NCBI GenBank assembly: GCA_032622095.1
Contig: CP136069.1
Location: 121,634,126 to 121,698,125 of the forward strand
Source: Siphonodentalium dalli
Lineage: Eukaryota; Mollusca; Scaphopoda; Gadilida; Siphonodentaliidae
Direction of reading: 5' to 3'
DNA: 64,000 nucleotides
The notes beneath the pieces were generated by a model that saw only the letters and a program-made list of their open reading frames with translations, was not told where the DNA came from and ran no database searches. Numbering within the stretch: position 1 is the stretch's first letter; every line of letters starts with the position of its first letter. Below, one piece after another: positions 22,406 through 34,312 of this stretch. A program made the translations under genes and the position numbers.

Positions 22406-24869
22406 ATACGTTGTTATATTTCAGCCTTGTTTGTTCTGACGACAATCACCTATAAGTGAAAATGCTGCGATTCTGTTGCGAACGTGATGGTATATTGAAA
22501 TTGAGCAATTGTGATTGAGACAGATAAGGGCAAAAATATAAACGACTATGAACAGATACACTTTCATATTTTCGAGGTCGTCGAATCCATACATGCACAT
22601 CTGAATGCCACCAACTGTCCCTTGATTGGGAAGCATGTCTTCTGAAGATACAATGACACAGGTGCGGTAACTGGTTACGTTATTGTACAAGTTTGTTCTG
22701 GTGCGATGGCGCATCGAGAATGGTAGGTTCGGGTTGTACCTCGCGGTATGACAAACAAGTGCAATAACGGCAACATGCTCACATCACTGTGTAGTTCTCT
22801 GTTCATTGAACGCCGGAGACCGTTTTTTTATGGTATGTATATTACATTTTAGGTTGATATTGGTTCATTTAATTGAACTAATTTGGGTAGGGTAATACAC
22901 CATAACAGTCGACAAGGACGTTGTCAACGCAATGGGTATCGTTTGTACAAGAACAAGACTAATTTTTGTTTTGCTGTTTTTTCTAACTTGTCAAACATTC
23001 TGAAGTTTGTTACATGTATTTCGAAAATATAAAATAATGGCTGTGCAATACATATCAGATATGTCTGCCTGATAACCCAAATCAAGCAGATGCTTCGTAG
23101 TTATGCCCCGGTCTCCCAAACCGCTAAATGACAGAGACATGGAGGTTCCATAAACACTATAATTGACTTGTCGGCATATGCCGAAAACAGCGAGAATAGC
23201 CAACTAATGACCTCCGAATAAAGGGATTAAAGTGTTAGTTTCTGGTTGTTTGCTCACTTATATAATTCATTCTCAATGCCAGTTTATGAAACCAATCCAT
23301 CCATTTATCCAGCGAGAATAATTTTAAAACGACAACAAAAGAAACAACTGGCGCGCGGCCAGAGACACTGATCCGTTTCCCAACCCAAAATGGCGACCGC
23401 CTCATTAGTATTTCAGGCCTCAATCATAAACAGGGGGTCCTATAACTAATTAAGACCACAAATGATCTAATAATATTGCGAATGGCGAGGCTGACCCCAT
23501 ACCATTGACAAAGTCACGACCGTTCAAACAGGCATACCATCCATCCTATTGGTATACTGGATATTCTTTTGTACAGGGGTTTCAGTCAATTTGCGGAATA
23601 GGAAACATAAAGTGGATTATTCATGAGTTGTTTGCTGAAATAATTCTCGGAATAAACTAAGACGGACCAGTTTATCAAATTATAATTTGGGCCATTATAT
23701 CTGTCTAAATCTGTAATGGATGCTTTATTGGGTCTTAGCTTTGTTAAACAAACATGGGGACCATGAATTGGCAGTAGCGATGAAATGATAATTAACGGAC
23801 AAGAAAGTCGTGTAAGGTTTCCTTTTCAATTAGCCTATCACTCCGTCCTTTTCTCTAACATAAGCCGAGTTCAAATCAGACACCCATTTTTAAAGCGGTA
23901 GAAGAGTGACAAGACCTATTACTGTTTTGTTTTGTATCTGCATAGCCTTGTATAGGCGAAACTACATGATCTGGCATTGGAAAGCGCTCTTTTCTGCGTC
24001 CAAGCTATATATACGTTCACCTAACTACTTGTATACTCCTTTAGACTACATGTACAGTTATGGTAAGTCGGCGGTGCGGCGCAAGCACATGAGTAAAACA
24101 TTGAGATTACGCCCAAATAAGTGTTTCATTTGTGAATAACAAAGCATTCGGATATTATTTATACATAAATCTGCATATCTCCAACAACTCAACCTCGTGG
24201 CTTTCTTTTTCGGGTCTTCCAAATAAGGACAAATTTGTCCTAAACATCGCGATTAATTTATCACTTATATACGTTATGAATATATACAGTCTATGTATGC
24301 ATCCACTGCATGTTTAAAGACTGAATAACAAGCTGAAGTTGAAGTTATTGTACCGGTACCAAGATAGATCTCATCCGAACGTTTGGAACACCGATACCAA
24401 ATCTCAGACAGACTAATTCAAGTTATTACATGAAATTCAGAAAAAGTTGGTTGTTTCGGCAAGGGAGACATTTAAGCATTTTCATTATTTATTAGCATTC
24501 CATGCTAACCTGCTTATTTGTAAATATGTACGTGTACACACGGGGTGTACTTATACCTTAAATAACATTGTGCTAATTTAGCGAATGTGTATGAATGTTA
24601 TGTTGACCAAAGCGTTTTAATATGTTGATATGAGATGTGAACATGTAGCCTAAAAGTGTCCACATGTGTATGGAGTCTGCAGATAACATGTATCCCCCAT
24701 CGCTCGTTATGTGATAGCAGTTATGTTATTCTTCCGTGTGTTAGCCCCACAATAAAAACAAATACGCAAGTTACCGAGTATGTTTTAATCACATTTACTC
24801 CATCACCTCCTACGACAAGGCGAAATACGTTTGACAGTATGTACATCATAAGAGGGCGGAATGGGACTG
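22406..24869. other. Long non-coding stretch, possible regulatory DNA
   Basis: No supported gene. The 23,420-23,860 part lacks repeats and has many homeodomain-type ATTA/TAATTA words (CTAATTAAG, TATAATTTGG, GATAATTAACGG). It is a candidate for conserved non-coding sequence around the homeobox gene; this is inference from composition only. Confidence 0.45.

Positions 24870-24904
<35 letters not shown>
24870..24904. repeat. (CT)n microsatellite
   Basis: About 17 uninterrupted CT units; the SLSLSL and ERERER ORF segments are its translations. Confidence 0.97.
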
Positions 24905-24905
<1 letters not shown>

Positions 24906-25017
24906 ATCAAATCGAAATCAGACCAAAATGATATCTTAAGCCGCGTCAAAGTCATAACTATTGACAGACGATGAGTAATATACTTAACGTCGGTGGGAAA
25001 CAAACCGGTACTGGATA

Positions 25018-25797
25018 TCACAAAATCACATTAAATATAAACACCTCAAAAAACGTTCCCCCCAATATATTCGGTAATATTTTATGAGATATTAGATGGA
25101 TTTTGATGAAACTTTCCACAAATGATTTGTGGTACCAAAGACATCAAGTGTGTTAATTACTGTGATATGAGGTGAGATATGGCTGAGTGAGCACAAATTG
25201 AATGGAATAGGGGCACTTACAAAAGTTGCAAAAACCACAGGTAGAGTGATCACCGATATTCAGCTGTGACTTGGCCCCCACTTCTCGCACAGGTATGGAA
25301 CATCCTTATCTGTTGGTACCTCAATGGCCTACATGGTGGGAAACATGGTTTACTGGAAAAATGGCGTCAAAGAAACTGATTTAACTAACTCTGTGTTGCT
25401 CACAGCATGAAACTTCAAGGTGTCATTCCAAAGGAATGTGGTTGGACTGAATGGCCTGGTCATGCAACAGGAACATTGTGTCCCGAAGATGACACGCATG
25501 TTATCATGGACTCACAGTGTGACTTTTAGACCACATTTACAGCCAGTAACAACTTGTGTGAACAATGGAACAATGGAGTGACTGTCCACTCTACGTCAGT
25601 GTTTTGCAACTTTAGAAAAGCACCCTCTTCCATTCAATTTATGCACAACCGGCCATAACATAACTCACAGGACGGTGCCTCACACAGGTTGTGTATCAGA
25701 TACCACTAAACATTTGCATAAAGTTTCGTCAAATCCATCCAATATCTCATAAAATATTACCAAATACATTAAGGGGGACTTTTAGGTGTTTATATCA
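25018..25797. mobile_element. 780-bp element with long (about 200 bp) inverted arms
   Basis: The left arm (from 25,035, ATATAAACACCT, GGTAATATTTTATGAGATAT, ATAAATTGAATGGAA-type blocks to about 25,240) is repeated inverted at about 25,600-25,797. The same 8 bp, ACTGGATA, flank both sides (25,010-25,017 and 25,798-25,805) as a possible target duplication, although the left side has about 16 extra bases before the arm. The 360-bp centre has stops in all frames I read. Superfamily not assigned. Confidence 0.82.
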
Positions 25798-26095
25798 ACT
25801 GGATACTATCCAGACGATACGAACATGTTAACACCTCCAGGTCACTCTTTTCTTAGCTTTAATGGGTTGCAGTTTCCTTTGTTAGTGCGTTCCTGGTATA
25901 TATGGTGAACCTTTAAAAATTGTTAGTGAGTTCCTGGTTTATATGGTGAACCGAAAGAGAATATGTCAGGAGATGGAACATTGAAACAGCTGGAAAATTA
26001 ATATGACATAGATTTGTTTTAATTATAAAACATATGTAAATTAATAATCCCTGTATTCAGTCACCTACCCTATCGCTTATTACAAATGCGCACCC

Positions 26096-26567
26096 TTAAA
26101 GATACTGGTGGCGTTGGCGGTGGGTATGCTGTTAAAATATTCACCTCCGTCAAAAACCGCCATAAACAGAAATAATAGTAAAATATAGACATACATTGTT
26201 ATTATACCAATACGAAATATGGCATAAAACAGTATGTTATTGTCAAATGTAAACAAAAGCAAAAAGCAAAAAAAAAGAGCGTTATTTGTCACTGTTTTCC
26301 TGATATGGAAAAATAAAGAGCGTTTATATCATTTGTGTGTGATTAACTAATAGAATTTGTGCTATGTTATGTAAATAGAAGCAAAACTTTTGTAACTAGA
26401 ACAGGCTCTTGTTTACGTACACCATCGTACGTCTTGACAATATACTATTTACGCGCTGATTATGTTTGGCATATGAACTAAACTATATATATTTTAATAT
26501 TCCTTCTATGAATGGCGATTTGAACAAATATGAATATTTCTGCAACGAACACCGCCCGTACCTTTAA
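26096..26567 (-). mobile_element. TTAA-flanked MITE family 2, copy A
   Basis: TTAA at 26,096 and 26,564. Termini TTAAAGATACTGGTGGCGTT and, read inverted, TTAAAGGTACGGGCGGTGTT. The interior matches 47,020-47,521 in inverted orientation (GGTGGGTAT, AAATATT, ACAGTATGTTATTGTCA, GTAAACAAAAGC). It carries the paired AAGAGCG motif at 26,270-26,322. No transposase. Confidence 0.88.
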
Positions 26568-27195
26568 GGTCAGACACCGGAAAGATTCACCGATGCACGA
26601 ATAACCGTCTAGCAGCAACGAGAGAAACACTCTTTATTTTGACCATACAAGGAAACCAGTACAAACGAACGCTCTTTATTATCACACGCTACAGAGCACC
26701 CAGGTCTTGAATTGACTCCTTGTGAATATAATTGTATTAGTAGGGTTACCCGGCGTTACCCAGGTTAAAGTGATGTGAAACCCTCTGCATATTGTGGATA
26801 TATGGTGGAAATAGAGGATACTCTTGTTCAAAGCATTACACATATTCTCATAAATTATATATCCAAATAGCATCACAAAACATTATTCTTACACACGGAA
26901 TATAAGTAGTAGGTCACCTTGTCGGATCGGAGCGATTGCATTTTGTTTATCGCGATTAATCCGTCCCACCAATAAAGAACTATTTATGTATTTACAACTG
27001 CGTATACTTCAGACGTTATAACATGACATCATAAACACATTATATAGTTCGCAAAAATAAAAGACGACAATTGGGTTTTACATAGAGATGTGTCAATCAA
27101 TCTAGTGGGTTTGACTTAAGATTTTGAGGACACGTGTGGATGACGTTGTATACGTTTTTGTATAAAATTGGCGAGTATACAAATTCGTACCAAAT
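26568..27195. other. Non-coding stretch with a paired AATAAAGAGCG motif
   Basis: At 26,629-26,680, minus orientation, two ATAAAGAG(C/T)G motifs flank about 30 bp. The pair is outside the neighbouring MITE. No gene recognised. Confidence 0.55.
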
Positions 27196-28010
27196 TTAGG
27201 GCCCCCATATCTATCATCCAAACGGCACCAATTTGGCGTATCTAAACCGCACGATTAGATTTCTCGTATCACGGAGAATATGTATCAATCTGGTGGAAAT
27301 CAGCGCTAAACATATTGTTAATCTTTTTTGTGTTCCTCTCACCCTCTACGAATAGTCCCACTTGTGACAGCTTGTGACATCCTTAGACCACACAATTAGA
27401 CTCCTGATATCATGGAGATGATTATTGATACCAATTTGATCGAATTTAGTGCCCGCTAACCCCCAACTCTCACACAAACAACACCAACATGGCGTCTTTA
27501 AATCACACGATCAGACGCCTCGTATTATGGATAAGAATGCGTATAACTTTGGTGGAAATTGGCGCTAAAATTATTGCGAATCAATTTTGGTGCCCCTCTG
27601 CCTTTCAGTTAAACCCTGACTCGAGTGACGCCACTTTTGACAGATTTAAGCCACACCATTAGACTCCTCATACCATGGGGATGATATTGTATAAGTGTGG
27701 TGGCAATCGGCGACTAAACCCATTCGTATCAAATTGAGTGCCCCTCCCACAATCTTTCATCCAAACGACAGCAATTTGGAGTCTTTAAATCGCACAATTA
27801 GATTCCTTGTATCATGGAGAAGAAGATATATCAATTTGGTGGAAATCGACGCTAAAATTAGTTTTATATCAATTTTGCCCCCTCTCCCCTTCCGTGCATC
27901 CCTGACGCGAATGGCGCCACGTTTGACACATTTAAACAATACCATTAGATTCCTTATATCATGGGAATGATTATATAAAAGTTTCGTGGCAATCGGCGGC
28001 AAATATTTTT
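27196..28010. repeat. Diverged tandem repeats, about 6 units of 130-150 bp
   Basis: Each unit runs GTGCCCCTC...ATCCAAACG(A/G)C...TTTAAA(T/C)C(G/A)CAC.ATTAGA.TCCT.(G/A)TATCATGG(A/G)GA...GGTGG(A/C)AATCGGCG-CTAAA. Two subtypes alternate (one with GGTGGAAATC, one with CGTGGCAATCGGCG). A stray unit sits at 32,650-32,800. Confidence 0.8.
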
Positions 28011-28309
28011 TCTACCACTCCCCCATTTCTGCCCTGACAACGGCGTCACTTAGTCGGATTCCTTATGTCATTTTGCATTTTTGGTTTGTTAAAAGCGATC
28101 TGAAAACGGATTATGTATGCCTAGTAGGTGTGTTTTCAGGATTCACTTGTTTCCATTCTTGAATTTTGGCGGGTCGGCCTAAATCGGGGTCAACATAATT
28201 TAGAGAGCGTTTCGTATTTATAGAAAACGATAGATGGTGCCATCTGGCATATGGTGATCGGTGTGATTTGAAACTTCTCCAAACTACTAGATATGACTGT
28301 TACATGTAT

Positions 28310-28575
28310 TTTTGAAAAATTTGATGTGATCGGTTCATTCTTGTTGGCTACAGTTGTGATCAAAATTTAACACTGAGTCCTATGGAGATTATAGTACTTT
28401 GGATAAATGGCGCCATTTTGCGTATTATGATATGCGCGTACTGATATTTCTAAAGAATACTAAGTATGAAACACAGACGTAGTTTAAAAAAGAATGGATG
28501 TGATCAGATGATTCTTGCTGGGTACAGTTGCGATCAAAATTTAACACTTAACCCTATGGAGAATTTCGTGTTATG
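28310..28575. repeat. Two-copy direct repeat, about 180-bp period
   Basis: GATGTGATC-G-TTCATTCTTG(T/C)TGG, TACAGTTG(T/C)GATCAAAATT and TAACACT...CCTATGGAGA occur near 28,321-28,395 and 28,496-28,565. Confidence 0.85.
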
Positions 28576-29300
28576 CTCAAACGTTGATTGTAATATCACT
28601 TATTGGCAATCGTGCGCAAATATATATGTAGACTAACACTCGTGTTTGACCCACTGTAACTATCCGTGATTTAATAGATGCAATTAATACATGATATATT
28701 TATGCCTCAAGATACAGTTATTGGCAAAAGTAAGTGTCGAATGGTTTTGTAATTTCGATAATATGCAGTCTGTTGAATCAAACGAAAATATTCACAACAA
28801 GACTGTTCACGATGTGATTACATATTATATTATTGTTTTATTTGATACTTGTTGTCCACTGACTAGTTTTTAAAACCACATCGTTGATCATAACGGGATG
28901 TAGTGTCACAAATACACAGGTATATAGATTGTAGTTGTCATTAACTCAATCGTTGTCATCGGAGTCTATCCCACATGCACTGAGAAAATCCGTGTTTTCG
29001 CAGGATTTGTGCTACTGATAAATGGACATTTCGGTGCAGCTGAGATCTTTGCTATAGCGGTATAGGCTTTGCTTTCATACTTCCCACGTCAGTTACATTT
29101 GGGCCAACTTCAGTACAGCGACTGAAACCCAACATTCACCATCAATATTCTGACCACAGTCAATTTGACGCTTCGTGTATAGCTGTGAAAATCAAGTAAA
29201 TTCGAATTTCCACTAAAGTAGAGCTTAATGAGTAAAATAGATATCAACCATAGTTGAATTTCCTGCAAATTCCCAGTAGGTTCTTAGTAACCGTTACTAA
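28576..29300. other. Non-coding stretch, nothing recognised
   Basis: AT-rich with short ORFs only. Confidence 0.5.
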
Positions 29301-29815
29301 GGAGCTATCGGGATCGGTGACAAAGTCTCCCGATCTTATAATGATCAGTGGCCTATGCAGAACATGGCTGCACAGTTAAAAGACATATATACATGTGCCC
29401 AACTTTGAACAAAACCAGCACCATGTGATTAGACACTGACTAAATTATGGCAATACCAATGAATGATTAGCAACCGTTGTTAACTTTAAATAAGACATAT
29501 GGTTCACTTTGACGGCCAGGTATATCTCAAATTTCACATTTGTGTATTAACTGCATCGGAAACGCAAACGTTGAATTACGACCATATCTGTTACAATTGC
29601 AATTTCTAGTGAATTCCCGGTAATTTCCTAGACAAAGTTTCTCGATCTTATAATGATCAATGGCCCATGGGGCACTAACATGTACAGTTCCATATCTGTG
29701 TCACCATTTCAACATAACCAATACCATCCGACTGTAGACACTATCTAATTTACGGGAAAATGCCACGGCCCAGAATGTTGATCGGTTCAAAGCCAAGTAT
29801 ATTATTGGGGGAGAA
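29301..29815. repeat. Two-copy diverged direct repeat, about 310-bp period
   Basis: ACAAAGT(C/T)TC(C/T)CGATCTTATA-ATGATCA(G/A)TGGCC, then ACAGTT, CAACTTTGAACA/CATTTCAACATAACCA, GACACT..CTAA.TTA and GGTTCA blocks occur at 29,320-29,500 and again at 29,630-29,795. Confidence 0.8.
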
Positions 29816-30490
29816 CGATCCATTAAGCCTAAGTCGATGGTTTGTTCACAACGGATGGAGTCATGATACATTATGAAGGATGATGGAAGGGTCCCCTCAA
29901 ATATGTTCTTCGACACAGTATTGTCCCGCACTGTGTCACTTGCATATTACTGTGTTGTACTATATATAAGACCAAGCACATATTGCACACATATATCTTC
30001 TTATAAATAAATTATCTCTTAGAAAGTGTCCAGAGATGTCTTGCCTATTTATACTGACAATTTATTTTTATTCTTGTGGCAAAGGACTTGAGGGAGTGAT
30101 TTGTTATGTTGACTAAGGTGTTAATTTAGTATGTGAAACATGTATGCCGGGGGATGTATCGAGTGGACGGAGAAAGTATTTTCTTTATCATCAGATGAAC
30201 ATAATTTAAACTCCCAATTTTGATCAACCCGACCAGGAATTATAGAACAACCATCTATATATGCCCAGCAATATTTAGCAATACATAAGGACATGATAAC
30301 ATTGTTTAACATTTTTAAACAATATTGTGCACCCTATCCACATGTATGGCTAAACACATCGTTGGCATAGATGAGTTGTTGTATAGTTGTTACATTGATG
30401 CTGGTCGGGTTTCTCCAAATTTAATACCAAACAGAATGATGCATAAGCTACGGTGGCTGGTTTAGGACATGGGAAATTGTTCTTTTTATT
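29816..30490. other. Non-coding stretch, nothing recognised
   Basis: Short ORFs on the minus strand (63-76 codons) with no recognisable domain. Confidence 0.5.
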
Positions 30491-30494
30491 TCGT

Positions 30495-30566
30495 GGCCAC
30501 GAAATACTAATTCGTGGCCACTAAATTACTAATTCGTGGCAACGAAATACTAATTCGTGGCGAATT
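30495..30566. repeat. Short repeats of TTCGTGGC(C/A)ACGAAATACTAA
   Basis: Four TTCGTGGC words, alternating with ACGAAATACTAA or ACTAAATTACTAA, at 21-23-bp spacing. The TTCGTGGCCACGAA form is a perfect palindrome. Confidence 0.88.
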
Positions 30567-30959
30567 ATAACTGATTGACCTTTGCATATATCCAGATACC
30601 TTTACGGTGGGATAGGATAGGATGGGATATTTTATTTCAATATACACATATTAATACATTATAATACATTTGACAAATATTGTATTGTATATTCAAGGGG
30701 GTGGCATAGTCAGGCTAGACTGTCTTACTGCCACCCTGCTACGGTATGGTTACACTTGATGATGTTTTAGAAACAATTTGTACGATCGCAGAGAAGCTAC
30801 TATATAAACCCCTTATGGAGTGGGACCCGGGCTCTATGGGGATATGAACGTCCGATATAAACTAGCCCAGAGAGAACGGGGAAACACGGGTCAGGTGGCT
30901 CCAAGAAAAACTGAATATGCATTAGTTTTTACCACAAGGGATCGAATGGGAATGACATT

Positions 30960-31590
30960 TCACTCGGCATATATATTGGCCGAATTAAGTCAAATAAGGG
31001 GTTTTGTAGGGTGGGCCCAAAACAAACTTATAAATATTCACCCCTTTCAACCATACCCGATCCAAAATGGTCGCCGCTCAGAAGGGGTCAAATAGGGTAC
31101 ACATTATTTCTTGGTCACTTGACCGATATATATCAAATAAAGGGTGTTGTACGGTGGCTAGCAAAGCAAGCTAATTTTTCACACCTTCAGCCCATTCGAG
31201 CGAAAATGATAAATGATCATTGGGGTCCATATAATTATGGTACAATGAAATAGCCCCCCCCCCCAATATTAGGTCGAATACAGTGTGTTGTAGGGTGACC
31301 CCTGATGAGACAAACTAAATATTCACCGGCTTATCCATCTCCGATCCAAAATGGCCGCCCAGATGGGTTCAAATATGGCACCTATACAATTTCTCGGCCC
31401 CTTAACCGTTTGATGTGGTAGAATTGGTGCTGTAGGGTGGCCCCAAGATATACTGAATGTCGTGGGTGCCCTATGTGACCCACCCCAGGACGGCGGCAAC
31501 TTTGGATCGGGTTGGTGAAAGGGGTGATTACTTAATTTGTTTTACGGGCCACCCTACAACACCCTTTATCTCAAATCGTCGTGGCTGATG
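30960..31590. repeat. About 130-200-bp repeats, last unit inverted
   Basis: Units contain GGTGTTGTAGGGTGGCCC, AAACAAACT.A.TATTCACCCC, CCGATCCAAAATGG(T/C)CGCC and GGGTCAAATA. Three or four direct units (near 30,985, 31,135, 31,280, 31,430) are followed by one inverted unit (about 31,465-31,580), so the block can fold back. Confidence 0.8.
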
Positions 31591-31634
31591 CCATGATGGT
31601 GGACTTGACATACTTGACATATGTGCATAATATC

Positions 31635-32580
31635 AACTCGCACAATTCATGAAAAGGCTAATCGTGTAAGTTAATATCTGTATAATCAGTCAACGCTCTT
31701 TACATTTTTAAAACCGTCCAAACAATTTGTTTCCACTAAAATGTCAGACTGGAAACAATTAGACTCTGAAAGTAGACCGCCATATTTGATACTTTTGTTA
31801 ATTCCAACTCGCACATCCACCAGAAGGTTAGTTATGAGGATTAATATTTGTATAATAAGCAAACGCTCTTTAAATTCTTAAAACAGTCCAAAAAAACTTT
31901 TTTTTCAATAAAATTTCAACTGGACACAGGTCAACTCTGAAAGTAGACACGCTATTGATAAATAAACCGTTCGCATGTCATTTTAGACAATCCGAAATTG
32001 CGCGACCGTTGTTTTTGACCAAAGGAATCTGACTTGTGAAATCAGTGAGGGTGGGGTAGGGTTAGCTTTTCTGCGATATCTTTACCGAAATTCGATGTAT
32101 CGAAGTTTTGTTTGTGGCATATGATCAAGATATCCTTGTAGATTGTTCATGTTCGTCTATATGTGATCTAGCTGATTTTAAGAATATACAATACCTTAAT
32201 ATTTGGGAAAGAAAGTTGAAAATGCAGTCATAAATACAATTCATCTGATGATTTTATGATAAAATTCCACATTAAGATATGTAATTAAGTAATTATGGCA
32301 AGATCTCTCCATGTTTTACGATTTATAAGAACAAAGAAAGCCACTTACCGAACTGGCTATGCGTAATAGCATGTTTTATTACCAGGTGGACGGGAAAAAA
32401 ATAGAGGGGTACACAAACAAAAGCCTCACAAAAACCTGTTTCCACTAAAATATCAAGCTGGAAACAGGTAGATTCTGAAAATAGACACACTGATGGTATA
32501 GAAACTGTTCTCATATCGCTTTTAACATTCCGAAAACGCGCGACCATTTTTTTCGACGTAAGGAATCCGACTAACTTTAG
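31635..32580. repeat. Three diverged copies of a 150-230-bp repeat
   Basis: Shared blocks CAACTCGCACA, AATAT(C/T)TGTATAAT, AACGCTCTTTA.AT, CCACTAAAAT.TCA, CTGGAAACA, GACTCTGAAA.TAGAC, CGCGCGACC. Copies start near 31,635, 31,803 and 32,430. The last lacks the left part. Confidence 0.78.
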
Positions 32581-32586
32581 AAAATT

Positions 32587-32915
32587 CTAATCCGCACCAT
32601 TATCTTTCTCGTAAAAAGTTACCCATAGTAGACCGGTTGGTACCATATAGATGGTCCCTCGGCGCTAAACTTAGTTTATCAATTTCGGTGCCCCTCTCCC
32701 CTTCAGTGCCACTCTTGACATATTTAAACCACACCATCAGATTCCGTTTATCATGGGGATGGTCATATATAAGTTTCGTGGCAATCGGCGACAATATTTG
32801 TTTATGCCCCTGACAACAACCGCGTCGCTTTAGAAAATCCTAACCCTCACCATTATCTTTCTCGTAAAAAATTACCCCTATAGTAGACCCCGTTGGTGCC
32901 ATCTAGATGGTCCCC
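32587..32915. repeat. Direct repeat of 75 bp flanking a unit of the 27-kb repeat family
   Basis: ACCATTATCTTTCTCGTAAA and GGT(A/G)CCAT.TAGATGGTCCC occur at 32,595-32,660 and 32,840-32,915. Between them lies one unit matching the 27,196-28,010 array (TTTCGTGGCAATCGGCGAC). Confidence 0.8.
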
Positions 32916-33022
32916 TGTGAATTTATATAGAACACAGACAGACAGACATACATTCGTAAATATAGATATAGATTGGGGGATAGGTTTGCTTTATTTAAGA
33001 ACCCTTTTTTTCGATGAACAGT

Positions 33023-33915
33023 TTCACCCCATGCATCCGGAAATGCTTGTAGCGGAAGACATGCTCGTAGCGGAATAACCACATGACCCGCGATTTGCAT
33101 ACCGTTCACGGTTAGACACACGTTGCACCGAAACCAACACATACCAGTGGTTGACGGTGGTGGTACTATTTGTGGTTATAATTTACCCAACTGTACATCA
33201 AACTTCTTTAAACATGGACGCAGTTTAATCCTATTTTACCGGGAAGTTAGGCCAAAAATTGTGGCAAAATTTGCATTTCTTACATAAAATTATGTTTTCC
33301 GTGGTAACAGCCCAGACAATATAGTCTTTGCATACATTGCTATTTCCGCGGATATTCCCTTAATATAATAGACAACATTTTCAGTCATGTTTCTACATTT
33401 TCCATAGTAAAATATTACCATATATGCAGGTCATAGCAAGAACATATAGTATGTCTATAGCAGTGGTTTTACGTTTGCTATAGACATGCCCCAAAATCAA
33501 GTGAGTGCCTCCATGGAAACTAATTTTTCGGGCACTAATATGATTGACATCGCAAACATGTCCAGTTCATTTTGAAACTAAGATATCATACTTTGAGAGA
33601 CTGTATGTTATATAATGTGTCAATGCAAAGATTCATTAAAATGTGATAAAACTTATATCGAGTAAGTATTTCAGGTCTTAATTTTCGTATAAAACCCGAT
33701 TATCGAACAGTAATATGCAAATTGCGGAAACCACAACCGCTCATTTCTGTAGACCGATTATCGCTGTTAACGTTTAAAAAAAAATCAAGGTAAACTAAAC
33801 CGTGTTTTTATTAAATAACTTACGACAACTAAAGACGATGTGCAAATCCCGGGCCAAGTGGTTATTCCGCTACGAGCGTGTCTTCCGCTACGAGCATGTC
33901 CGGATGCATGGGGTG
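33023..33915. mobile_element. 0.9-kb element with 66-bp terminal inverted repeats
   Basis: The left arm (33,023-33,089) begins CACCCCATGCATCCGGA and continues with two GCT(T/C)GTAGCGGAA units and TAACCAC. The right arm (33,850-33,915) is its complement with only a few mismatches. The interior is AT-rich without a transposase ORF, so it is probably non-autonomous. Confidence 0.88.
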
Positions 33916-34031
33916 AGTTTGAAGACAAATTATTTAATTCGAGTTGAATACCCACTTTCGTCCATTCATTCTAATTGAGGTATGGTCCTCGCTGGACTTC
34001 AAATTTTTCACTCAGCATAGTTAATTTGCAT

Positions 34032-34226
34032 TGAGGAGCTGAGACACGATCGCGAACTTATTACTAGTTGATGTATTTGGGAGTATTGATGAAAAGCCGA
34101 AACCTTAATCGTAACAATGAATATGGAAAAACCACAACGAATAGAAAGAACACAAATACTAGTGACGTTTTACCCTATTCGTAATAATTATCTGTCGTAG
34201 TTCCTTATGCGAAAGGTGTCTATTGA
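34032..34226. repeat. Dispersed repeat, copy 1 (partner 36,572-36,788)
   Basis: CATTGAG(G/C)AGCTGAGA(C/A)ACGATCG(C/A)GAAC, GAAACC(T/A)TAATCGTAAC, AGAATAGAAA, TTAGTGACGT(T/A) and CCATATTCGTAAT..TTATCTGT appear in the same order in both copies. Confidence 0.85.
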
Positions 34227-34234
34227 ATCATGCA

Positions 34235-34312
34235 AACCGAGGGTAACCCGATACAGACAAACCGAGGGTAACCCGATGCAGACAAACCGAAGGTAACCCG
34301 ATGCAGACATTG
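34235..34312. repeat. 25-bp tandem repeat, 3 copies
   Basis: AACCGAGGGTAACCCGATAC followed by AGACA, three times with two substitutions. Confidence 0.95.
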
